NCBI GenBank assembly: GCA_002384765.1
Contig: DGBM01000305.1
Location: 6,586-18,784 of the forward strand
Source of the DNA: Demequinaceae bacterium UBA4004
Lineage (GTDB): Bacteria > Actinomycetota > Actinomycetes > Actinomycetales > Demequinaceae
Length of the DNA: 12,199 nucleotides
Reading direction: 5' to 3'
In this document: positions 6,127 to 12,199 of the stretch, one piece after another
Layout of the letters: each line of letters starts with the position of its first letter
Position numbering within the stretch: the stretch's first letter is position 1
Translations under genes and position numbers: made by a program
Notes under the pieces: model-generated
The model's database searches: none
What the model saw: the letters and a program-made list of their open reading frames with translations, nothing else
Told to the model about the DNA's origin: nothing

Positions 6127-7754
6127 CGGCGGTCCTCAGCGTCAGCGACCTCGCTGTCACGATTGGCCACCGGTCGATCGTGCGCGACGTCTCGTTCTCC
6201 GTGGAGCAGGGTGGCACGCTCGGCATTGTGGGCGAGTCCGGTTCCGGCAAATCCATGACAGTGCTTGCCGCGACGGGCCTGCTGGATGCCCCGGCCTCGC
6301 GCGCGACGGGCTCCAGCAAGCTCGACGGCATCGAACTCGTGGGGGCGAGCGACAAGACGCTGCGCGGCGTCCATGGTAGCAAAGTGGGATTCGTGTTTCA
6401 GGATCCGTCGACCTCTCTGAACCCGCTGCTCACGCTCGAGCGCCAGATCACCGAGCCTCTCGAGGCGCACCGAAACATGACAAGACGCCGGGCCCGCGCA
6501 CGTGCGCTCGAGCTCCTCGAGGCCGTCGGGATCCCGCAACCCGAGAATCGGCTGGACTCGTACCCTCACCAACTCTCTGGTGGCCAACGCCAGCGCATCA
6601 TGATCGCGATCGCGATCGCCTGTGATCCCGGGTTGCTCGTAGCCGACGAACCCACCACCGCGCTCGACGTCACCACCGAGGCTCAGATCATCGATCTGGT
6701 GCGCACCCTGCAGCACGAACGCGGCAGCGCCGTGGTGTGGATCAGCCACGACTTGGGGGTCATTGGCCAGGTCGCCGACGACGTGGCCGTGTTGCAGTCC
6801 GGAAACGTCGTCGAGCATCGCGGCGTGCTCGACATCTTCGACGATGCCCAGAACAAGTACACCAGGCGCCTGTTGGACGCTCGCCCGCTGCTAGGCCGCT
6901 CGACACCACCAGAGACCCGCCCTGACGCCCCGGTGGTATTGGATGTCAGGGGCCTGGACGTGTCTTTCCCCGTCACTACGCCCACCGGACGCAGCACCGT
7001 GCACGCGGTCAAAGACGTCTCCTTCTCTGTGCGTCACGGCCACACCCTGGGAATCGTGGGCGAATCGGGTTCGGGCAAGTCGACCATCGCCAACACGCTG
7101 ACGGGATTGGTGCGCGCGCAGGCCGGCAACGCCACGCTGTACAACTCGGACGGTGTGCAGGGAGCCGAGGTGGTGAAGGTCAGTGGACGTAGCGCGGCCG
7201 CCGTGCGTCGCCGTATCGCGATGGTGTTCCAGGACCCCTTCTCCTCGCTCGACCCGCGCGGCTCGATCGGCGACTCCATCCTCGAACCGATCAAGGTCCA
7301 CCGGCTGCTCGACGGCCAGCGCGCCCGAACCGAGCGCCTCAATGAACTGCTCGACCTGGTGGGCCTTCCCGAGAGTTTCGGGCAGCGCTATCCGCACGAA
7401 CTCTCCGGAGGTCAGCGCCAGCGAGTCTCGATCGCCCGCGCCCTGGCGTTGAAGCCGAACGTGATCATTCTGGACGAGGCCACGGCGTCACTCGACGTGT
7501 CAATCCAGGCACACGTGCTCGCGCTACTCAAGCAACTCCAGCAAGAACTCGGGTTGACCTACGTGTTCATTGCGCACGACCTTGCAATCGTCAACGAAAT
7601 GAGCCATGACGTGCTGGTGCTGCGCAATGGCGAGTCCGTGGAATACCGGGAGGCGGCGGACCTGTTCGCGTCGCCTCAGGCCGAGTACACGCGCGCACTC
7701 CTCAGCGCCATTCCGCCTGAGCGCCCGCGCGCTGCCGCCGCTACGGACCGGTGA
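6123..7754 (+). CDS. Fused double ATP-binding subunit of the peptide ABC transporter (DppD-DppF type)
   Basis: Both ATPases that drive import are joined in one 543-residue cytosolic protein. First cassette: Walker A GESGSGKS at 37-44, signature LSGGQRQR from 151, Walker B Asp175-Glu176 (ADEPTTALD), switch His in WISHDLG. Second cassette: Walker A GESGSGKS at 313-320, signature LSGGQRQR from 427, Walker B Asp451-Glu452 (LDEATASLD), switch His in IAHDLA. Both sites keep all catalytic residues, so both should hydrolyse ATP. The oligopeptide-transporter C-terminal extension of each half is short, which makes the fusion compact. The start is GTG in a 4-base overlap with the upstream permease, and its stop overlaps the DUF885 GTG in the same way. 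Confidence 0.95.
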   Translation: MTAVLSVSDLAVTIGHRSIVRDVSFSVEQGGTLGIVGESGSGKSMTVLAATGLLDAPASRATGSSKLDGIELVGASDKTLRGVHGSKVGFVFQDPSTSLNPLLTLERQITEPLEAHRNMTRRRARARALELLEAVGIPQPENRLDSYPHQLSGGQRQRIMIAIAIACDPGLLVADEPTTALDVTTEAQIIDLVRTLQHERGSAVVWISHDLGVIGQVADDVAVLQSGNVVEHRGVLDIFDDAQNKYTRRLLDARPLLGRSTPPETRPDAPVVLDVRGLDVSFPVTTPTGRSTVHAVKDVSFSVRHGHTLGIVGESGSGKSTIANTLTGLVRAQAGNATLYNSDGVQGAEVVKVSGRSAAAVRRRIAMVFQDPFSSLDPRGSIGDSILEPIKVHRLLDGQRARTERLNELLDLVGLPESFGQRYPHELSGGQRQRVSIARALALKPNVIILDEATASLDVSIQAHVLALLKQLQQELGLTYVFIAHDLAIVNEMSHDVLVLRNGESVEYREAADLFASPQAEYTRALLSAIPPERPRAAAATDR

Positions 7755-9442
7755 CCCTCTTCGTGCCATCTGCCGACACACGCTCGGGAACCTCCGCCGC
7801 CCGCACCCCTACACCGATCGACGCTCTCGCGGAGAGGTGGGTCGAGGACCTGATCGAGCTGTCACCGGTGATCGGCCTGCGCATCGGCCGCGAGGTTGCC
7901 GACGGGTACGGGGACCTCTCCCCCGACGGTCACGCCGAACGCGCGGCCCGCGCGGCGAGCACGCTCGCGGCCCTCGACTCCTTGGATCCGCAGGATCAGG
8001 TAGACGCGGTGACCAAGGCCGACCTCTCCGCGTCACTCTCCTGGGTGACAGACGCGTATGCGGCCGGCTGGCACCTGCGCGACCTCAATGTGCTGTCCTC
8101 CGTCCCGCAGGACATCCGCCAGGCGATCGACCTTCTGCCCCGGGCAACCGCAGCCGATGAAGAACGCCTCGCCGCCCGATTGTCCATGGTGCCGGCGGCC
8201 ATCGCCGGATACATTGCCACCCTGCGGGAGGGCGTCGTGCAGGGCGTCACGCCCGCGCGACGTCAAGCGGCCGCGGTCGCGAAGCAGGCCTCCGCCTTCG
8301 CTGCGCCCGACGGCTTCTTCGCGAGCGTCGTCGCCGGAACGGGATCGCGGGCCCTGCGGCGCGAGGTCGACGCTGGGGTGGACGCCGCGCGGGTGGCGTT
8401 CACCAGTCTTGAGCACTTCCTGACGCACGATCTGGCCCCGGCGGCCACCCCCACCGACGCCGTGGGACGCGACCTCTACAGCCTCGCCTCTCGGCACCAT
8501 CTGGGAACCGTGATCGATCCGGAAGAGATCTACCGATGGGGTCTCGACATCCTCGCCCAGACCGTGGCCGAACAGGAGGCCGCTGCACGAGAACTCGGCA
8601 GCACCAGCGTCCTCGAAGCCGTGGCAGAACTGACCGCGGATCCCCGACGCACGCTCACCGATGACGCCAAGGTTCGGCGGTGGCTTCAACGCGAGAGTGA
8701 CCTCGCCATGGCAGCGCTCGACGATACCTCCGTGGAGATCCCCCTGGAATTGCGCTCCCTCCAGGCCATGACATCGCCGTCCATGCAGGGCGGTGCCCAC
8801 TACACCGCACCCTCGGACGACCTAGGCCGCCCCGGCCGCATCTGGTGGCCATCGCGGAAGGTGGCCGGACCGTTCGCCACATGGCGCGAGCGCACCACGA
8901 TGTTTCATGAGGGGATTCCCGGACACCACCTCCAGATGGGGATGGCGGTGATCGCACGCGGACGACTCAACACCTGGCGCAGACAGCTCGCTGGCAGCGC
9001 AGGTCATAGTGAGGGATGGGCCCTGTATGCCGAACGGCTGATGGAGAAGCTGGGCTTTCTCGAGGACCCCGCCGACCGGCTCGGAATGCTCGACGCGCAA
9101 CGTCTGCGCGCCGCCCGGGTGGTCATCGACATCGGCGTGCACTTGCAGTTGCCACACCCCGACGGTGGGGGCTGGGACGCAGCGTCGGCCACACGGTTCC
9201 TTCGGTCGCACACCTCCATGTCCGATCAGTTCGTGCGGTTCGAGGTGGACCGCTACCTGGGCTGGCCTGGGCAGGCATCGGCATACTCCGTGGGGCTACG
9301 CGTGTGGAATGAGGTACTGGACGCTCGGCGCGGCGCGGAAGGCAACGGCTTCTCGCTTCGGGAGTTCCACCGTGAGGCACTCGAGTTGGGGGGTGTCAGC
9401 CTCGATGCCCTACGATCGAGCAGCCGCACCCACAACACATGA
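7751..9442 (+). CDS. DUF885 family protein, putative zinc metallopeptidase
   Basis: A 563-residue protein of the DUF885 family, close to the family's usual length. The hallmark is His386-Glu387-Gly-Ile-Pro-Gly-His392-His393-Leu-Gln395, followed 25 residues later by Ser420-Glu421-Gly-Trp-Ala-Leu-Tyr-Ala-Glu428. His and Glu residues in this arrangement resemble gluzincin metallopeptidase sites, with a His pair on one helix and a Glu ligand on the next. No signal peptide or membrane helix is seen, so it acts in the cytosol. Its GTG overlaps the stop of the ATPase gene by 4 bases (GTGA), so it is made with the importer and probably hydrolyses what is imported. Substrate is unknown. The stop faces the PHP gene stop with only 6 bases between. 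Confidence 0.88.
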   Translation: MTLFVPSADTRSGTSAARTPTPIDALAERWVEDLIELSPVIGLRIGREVADGYGDLSPDGHAERAARAASTLAALDSLDPQDQVDAVTKADLSASLSWVTDAYAAGWHLRDLNVLSSVPQDIRQAIDLLPRATAADEERLAARLSMVPAAIAGYIATLREGVVQGVTPARRQAAAVAKQASAFAAPDGFFASVVAGTGSRALRREVDAGVDAARVAFTSLEHFLTHDLAPAATPTDAVGRDLYSLASRHHLGTVIDPEEIYRWGLDILAQTVAEQEAAARELGSTSVLEAVAELTADPRRTLTDDAKVRRWLQRESDLAMAALDDTSVEIPLELRSLQAMTSPSMQGGAHYTAPSDDLGRPGRIWWPSRKVAGPFATWRERTTMFHEGIPGHHLQMGMAVIARGRLNTWRRQLAGSAGHSEGWALYAERLMEKLGFLEDPADRLGMLDAQRLRAARVVIDIGVHLQLPHPDGGGWDAASATRFLRSHTSMSDQFVRFEVDRYLGWPGQASAYSVGLRVWNEVLDARRGAEGNGFSLREFHREALELGGVSLDALRSSSRTHNT

Positions 9443-9448
9443 CCTCGC

Positions 9449-10273
9449 TTAACCCCTGAGTGCCTGGAGCGCCTCGAGGGCCGCGGGCGACGTGACGTTT
9501 TCACCCAACTGATTGAGTTTGCCAGCGCCGTGATAGTCGGACGCGCCCGTGTGCACGAGGTCGAGCCTTTCGGCGATGCGCGCCAAGCGGCCCCGCTGCA
9601 CCTCGGAGTGATCCCGATGTTCCACCTCGATGCCCACCAAACCGGCGCGAGCCATCGACGTGATCACCTCCGTCGATACCACACGACCTCGACCGTCGGC
9701 GCCCGGATGGGCGAAGACGGGAACTGCTCCGGAATTCCGGAACGTGCGGATCGCGTCCAAGACGGGCGGCGCATAGTGGGGCACGTAATAGGCCGAGTTT
9801 CCCGCGAGCACCTCATTGAAGGCATCGTCCCTGGTGGCGAAGACTCCGGCCGCGACCAAAGCATCGGCGATGTGCGGGCGCCCGATCGTGTCGGCGTCGC
9901 CAGAATGCTCCGCCACCGCGTCCCAGGTGAGCGGGTAGTCGGCGCCGACGAGCGCGACCATCTCGCGCGCCCGGTCGATGCGCGCGGCGCGCGTGCGCTC
10001 GAGCATCGAGACGATGTCGGGGTGCGAAGGGTCGGGCCAATACGCGAGCAGATGAACCGAGATGCCGTGATGTGTGCACGAAACCTCGATGCCCGGCACA
10101 AAGTTGATGCCGATCGCGGCGGCGGTCTCGGCAGCATCTTCGAGTCCCGCCATCGAGTCATGGTCCGTGAGGGCCACCACGTCGAGACCCGCGACGTCCG
10201 CAGCGCGAATCACGTCTGAAGGGGACTGGGTGCCGTCCGAGACGTACGAATGGGTGTGGAGGTCGATGCGCAC
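9449..10273 (-). CDS. PHP-domain metal-dependent phosphoesterase (RNase AM / YciV-like)
   Basis: Cytosolic 274-residue phosphoesterase of the PHP family. Metal-binding motifs are all present: Asp4-Leu-His6-Thr-His8, Asp13-Gly, Thr36-Asp37-His38-Asp39, Glu63 in PGIEVS, His74, His134 in GRPHIAD, His189 in FAHPG, and Asp246-Tyr-His248 near the end. This set fits the group that removes nucleotides from RNA 5' ends or hydrolyses 3',5'-nucleoside bisphosphates; which activity applies here is inference. The start is GTG at 10273, the only one giving the standard MRIDLHTHS N-terminus. There is no ribosome site, but TAGGCT lies 6 bases ahead, suggesting a leaderless transcript. It is divergent from aminopeptidase P with 57 bases between starts, and convergent with DUF885. 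Confidence 0.92.
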   Translation of the reverse strand: MRIDLHTHSYVSDGTQSPSDVIRAADVAGLDVVALTDHDSMAGLEDAAETAAAIGINFVPGIEVSCTHHGISVHLLAYWPDPSHPDIVSMLERTRAARIDRAREMVALVGADYPLTWDAVAEHSGDADTIGRPHIADALVAAGVFATRDDAFNEVLAGNSAYYVPHYAPPVLDAIRTFRNSGAVPVFAHPGADGRGRVVSTEVITSMARAGLVGIEVEHRDHSEVQRGRLARIAERLDLVHTGASDYHGAGKLNQLGENVTSPAALEALQALRG

Positions 10274-10279
10274 GCGGCA

Positions 10280-10285
10280 AGCCTA
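10280..10285 (-). promoter_or_regulatory. Predicted -10 box of a leaderless PHP gene transcript
   Basis: On the minus strand TAGGCT (10285 to 10280) ends 6 bases before the GTG start at 10273, matching the TAnnnT actinobacterial -10 pattern at leaderless spacing. No convincing -35 box or Shine-Dalgarno sequence is visible. Confidence 0.45.
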
Positions 10286-10318
10286 CGGTGCGTTGCGCCA
10301 TGCGCTTTCGCGCCGTGC

Positions 10319-10324
10319 CACGAT
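10319..10324 (+). promoter_or_regulatory. Weak -10 box candidate for aminopeptidase P
   Basis: CACGAT ends 6 bases before the GTG at 10331, the same spacing as the better boxes at 1165, 10285 and 11729, but matches TAnnnT at only two of three fixed positions. No Shine-Dalgarno sequence is seen ahead of this start, so a leaderless transcript is plausible though weakly supported. Confidence 0.25.
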
Positions 10325-10330
10325 AGCGGG

Positions 10331-11725
10331 GTGGAAGACACCGACAAGGCCACCCAGGCCAATAGCCAAGCCCGCAGCACTCGACCCACCTCGGAGGAGT
10401 TCAAGAAGTTCCTCTCGACAGGTTGGGCCGAGCCGGACGACGTGCACACCACCCGCTCGGCCGCCGCGCCCTACGCGGCGCAGCGTCGGGCCCGACTCAG
10501 CGCCCAGTTCACCGGCAAGCGCCTCGTGATCCCCGCGGGCGAGCTCAAGGTCCGCGCCAATGATACCGACTACCGCTTCCGCCCCCACAGCGACTTCGCG
10601 TACCTGACGGGGCTAGGAGCTGACCACGAGCCCGACGCCGTTCTGGTGATGGAGCCGCGCGGAACTGCGGACGCCCCACAGCCCGGCCACGATGCGACGC
10701 TCTACCTGATCCCCCCCGCGGGCCACGACGACGAGGGCTTCTACTCCGACCCACGCTCGGGCGAGTTCTGGATCGGTCGACGCCCGGGGCTGGCCGAGTT
10801 CGCTGCCATGACGGATATCCCGACCGCTCCCCTCAAGGACTTGCCGGGCGGCATCCGCTTGGCCGCACAGCCCACCAAGGCCGTGCACAAGGCGCTCAGC
10901 GAGATGCGGTTCGTGAAGGACGACTACGAGATCCAACAGCTGCGCGACGCCGTGGATGCCACGATCGAGGGCTTTGCGCGCGCCGTGAGTCAGTTGCCGC
11001 GCGCCATCGAGCACAAGCGCGGCGAGCGCGTCGTCGAGGCCGCCTTCGACGGCCATGCTCGCGAGGAGGGCAACGCGGTCGGCTACGAGACGATCGCCGC
11101 GTCGGGCGCGCACGCGACCACCCTGCACTGGATCAGCAACGACGGCCAGGTGCGCCACGGCGACCTGCTGCTGCTCGACGCCGGCGTGGAGGTCGAGAGC
11201 CTCTACACCGCCGACGTCACCCGCACCCTGCCCGTGGATGGCCAGTTCAGCCCGGTGCAGCGCAAGGTGTACGAGGTAGTGCTCGAGGCCGCGGACGCAG
11301 GGTTCGCGATCGCTCGCCCGGGCGCCAGGTTCCTCGACATCCACATGGCCGCCATGGAGGTCATCGAGAAGCGCCTGACCGAATGGGGCATCGCTCCGCC
11401 GTCCCAGGACCCCGAGTCCAAGCTGTATCGCCGCTGGATGGTCCACTCGACGTCGCACCACCTGGGACTCGACGTCCACGACTGCGCGGCCGCCAGGCGC
11501 GAACTGTACATGGAGGGCGTGCTGGAGCCGGGCATGGTGATCACGATCGAGCCGGGCCTGTACTTCAAGGCGGACGACCTCATCGCCCCCGAGGAGCTGC
11601 GCGGTATTGGGGTGCGCATCGAGGACGACGTACTGGTCACGGAGGACGGCTGCGAGAATCTCTCCGCCGCGCTCCCCCGCGACCCCGATGCCGTCGAGGC
11701 GTGGATGGCGCGGCTGCGGGGGTAG
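10331..11725 (+). CDS. pepP: Xaa-Pro aminopeptidase (aminopeptidase P, M24 family)
   Basis: Cytosolic dimetal peptidase that removes the N-terminal residue from peptides whose second residue is proline; 464 residues from the chosen start. Residues about 40-190 form the aminopeptidase P N-terminal domain (AAQRRARL, then YRFRPHSDFAYLTGL). The pita-bread catalytic domain follows, with metal ligands Asp283 (LLLDAG), Asp295 (YTADVTRT), His376 (STSHHLGLDVHD), Glu407 (ITIEPGLYF) and Glu431 (VRIEDDV), plus His383, the counterpart of the conserved substrate-binding His. Spacing of these residues matches E. coli PepP closely. I chose GTG 10331 because the longer in-frame start at 10250 would run through the PHP gene start and its promoter. 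It probably trims proline peptides left by other peptidases, and looks like an independent unit rather than part of the uptake operon. Confidence 0.94.
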   Translation: MEDTDKATQANSQARSTRPTSEEFKKFLSTGWAEPDDVHTTRSAAAPYAAQRRARLSAQFTGKRLVIPAGELKVRANDTDYRFRPHSDFAYLTGLGADHEPDAVLVMEPRGTADAPQPGHDATLYLIPPAGHDDEGFYSDPRSGEFWIGRRPGLAEFAAMTDIPTAPLKDLPGGIRLAAQPTKAVHKALSEMRFVKDDYEIQQLRDAVDATIEGFARAVSQLPRAIEHKRGERVVEAAFDGHAREEGNAVGYETIAASGAHATTLHWISNDGQVRHGDLLLLDAGVEVESLYTADVTRTLPVDGQFSPVQRKVYEVVLEAADAGFAIARPGARFLDIHMAAMEVIEKRLTEWGIAPPSQDPESKLYRRWMVHSTSHHLGLDVHDCAAARRELYMEGVLEPGMVITIEPGLYFKADDLIAPEELRGIGVRIEDDVLVTEDGCENLSAALPRDPDAVEAWMARLRG

Positions 11726-11728
11726 CGC

Positions 11729-11734
11729 TAACGT
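11729..11734 (+). promoter_or_regulatory. Predicted -10 box of a leaderless small-protein transcript
   Basis: TAACGT ends exactly 6 bases before the ATG at 11741 and only 4 bases after the aminopeptidase P stop, a full match to TAnnnT at leaderless spacing. No Shine-Dalgarno sequence or clear -35 box is present. Confidence 0.4.
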
Positions 11735-11740
11735 CGGGGC

Positions 11741-11947
11741 ATGAATCGAGCAGCATGGTCGGACGCTCGGCGAGCATGGTGGCGCCGGGGCTGGACGGCT
11801 CTCATCACCGGCGTGCTCTTGTGCCCGGTGACCTCAGTGACGGAGTGTGCCGACGTGGCAGCGTCGGTCAGTGGCGTGAGCCAGTGCCATACGACGTACG
11901 TCCCGCTCCTGGGAATGGTCGCGCCGGTGAGATACCAGACGTACTAG
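11741..11947 (+). CDS. Putative small membrane-associated protein, 68 residues, unknown function
   Basis: I do not recognise this protein. It begins 15 bases after the aminopeptidase P stop. The N-terminus is basic and aromatic (AWWRRGW at about 12-18), followed by a mostly hydrophobic stretch at about 18-33 that could span or insert into the membrane with the positive end inside. Three Cys lie at 28, 36 and 49, and a second moderately hydrophobic part is at 53-63. Third codon positions are GC-rich at roughly three quarters, somewhat below the neighbours but compatible with coding. Support for it being real: a TAnnnT box 6 bases upstream, as at two clear genes here, and a sensible composition. 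Against it: no ribosome site and no known family. A longer frame across the same bases exists but overlaps aminopeptidase P. Confidence 0.45.
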   Translation: MNRAAWSDARRAWWRRGWTALITGVLLCPVTSVTECADVAASVSGVSQCHTTYVPLLGMVAPVRYQTY

Positions 11948-11990
11948 CGCGGCCCGCCTGTGACCCGCTTGCGCCCCCTCGGCGCCCGCG

Positions 11991-12099
11991 CCTCATCCGA
12001 CGCCACGAACCGTTGTCACCGACGACACGCCTGGCGCGCTGCAAATGCCACGCCACAAGCGGCGCGTCGCCCACTCTTCTGGTTCGTAGCGTCGGGAGG
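11991..12099. ncRNA. Candidate structured RNA or long dyad between convergent genes (three-helix junction)
   Basis: The gene-free stretch 11948-12122 holds a strong inverted repeat: CCGACGCCACGAACC (11997-12011) pairs with GGTTCGTAGCGTCGG (12081-12095) at 14 of 15 positions, with one C/A mismatch. CCTC (11991-11994) adds four pairs with GAGG (12096-12099) past a 2-base bulge. Inside are two further helices: 12012-12017 with 12021-12026 (six pairs around a 3-base loop, directly abutting the outer stem), and 12032-12042 with 12059-12069 (eleven pairs including wobbles, 16-base loop). Bases 12070-12080 stay unpaired and pyrimidine-rich. No T-run flanks it. It begins 27 bases after the minus-strand gene's stop and 49 after the plus-strand one, so it could be an independent RNA, a 3' UTR structure for either side, or a protein-binding dyad. 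Strand and function are unknown. Confidence 0.4.
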
Positions 12100-12122
12100 G
12101 AGCGATCGTAGGGGCCGAGTCG

Positions 12123-12199
12123 CTAGATCTTCACGACCATCGTGCCGATGTTGTCGCCGCGCTTCGCGCCCAGCAGCCTGGCGATCTGGCCCGCCGCGG
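12123..12199 (-). CDS. C-terminal end of a probable MDR-family NADP-dependent oxidoreductase (truncated by window)
   Basis: On the minus strand an open frame enters from the right edge and ends with TAG at 12125-12123. The 24 visible residues include ARLLGAKRGDNIGTMVVKI. A final Gly-(Lys/Thr)-Met/Val-Val-Val-(Lys/Arg)-hydrophobic strand after an Asn-(Ile/Phe)-Gly turn is how many medium-chain (quinone/zinc-type) dehydrogenases and reductases end. The assignment rests on this tail only; all catalytic parts lie outside the window. It converges on the small plus-strand gene. Confidence 0.5.
   Translation of the reverse strand, partial: AAGQIARLLGAKRGDNIGTMVVKI

Noticed and set aside
5988..6818. 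Long minus-strand frame (276 codons) across the permease/ATPase junction
   Set aside because: Antisense to two strongly supported genes, with no recognisable motif or ribosome site.
9443..9448. Terminator between the convergent DUF885 and PHP genes
   Set aside because: Only 6 bases separate the stops and no convincing hairpin with a T-run was found on either strand nearby.
10250..10330. A longer N-terminus for aminopeptidase P (27 extra codons from 10250)
   Set aside because: It would overlap the start of the divergent PHP gene and its promoter region, and the extra residues do not resemble the family. GTG at 10331 is preferred.
10613..11479. Long minus-strand frame (288 codons) opposite aminopeptidase P
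   Set aside because: Antisense shadow; the plus strand carries all five metal ligands of aminopeptidase P in frame.
12081..12095. GGTTCG resembling a tRNA T-loop, suggesting a tRNA or tRNA-end attachment site
   Set aside because: There is no acceptor stem, anticodon arm or CCA-type end around it. The bases are explained by the long inverted repeat.
11383..12111. A 242-codon plus-strand frame running from inside aminopeptidase P across the intergenic region
   Set aside because: More than a third of it lies out of frame inside aminopeptidase P and it has no start signal. The openness is due to high GC. It would also cover the structured inverted repeat.

Overview
The window is high-GC DNA with strongly GC-biased third codon positions, GTG starts, and apparently leaderless genes with a TAnnnT box 7 nt ahead of the start codon. 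Together with the protein families this points to an actinobacterium, most likely in or near Micrococcales (family-level placement is inference). No transposase, integrase, CRISPR array, tRNA or rRNA was seen.

Layout. (1) 1-1101, +: C-terminal two thirds of a DEAD-box RNA helicase with an Arg/Gly/Ser-rich tail, cut by the left edge. (2) 1177-9442: a peptide uptake and breakdown locus. An XRE-cupin regulator (+) converges on a DUF1028 Ntn-hydrolase-like gene (-). From a divergent, regulated-looking intergenic region runs a + strand operon of five genes: a lipoprotein peptide-binding protein, two permeases, a fused double ATPase and a DUF885 metallopeptidase-like protein. The last four genes are chained by three 4-nt start/stop overlaps. 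(3) 9449-11725: a PHP-domain phosphoesterase (-) divergent from an aminopeptidase P (+), probably core genes. (4) 11741-12199: a small Trp/Cys-containing putative membrane protein, a gene-free stretch with a strong long inverted repeat that folds on paper as a three-helix junction, and the last 24 codons of a probable MDR-type oxidoreductase on the - strand.

How it fits together: the lipoprotein captures oligo- or dipeptides outside the membrane, the two permeases and double ATPase import them, and the DUF885 enzyme, made from the same message, probably hydrolyses them in the cytosol. DUF1028 may act on a related amide substrate. The XRE-cupin protein is the obvious candidate regulator, and a dyad next to the predicted transcription start of the transport operon is a candidate operator. 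Aminopeptidase P downstream would further trim X-Pro peptides but looks like an independent gene.

Most worth a second look: the structured element at 11991-12099, the repeated TAnnnT-N6-start architecture, the coupled DUF885 enzyme, and the dyads in the 2536-2720 intergenic region.
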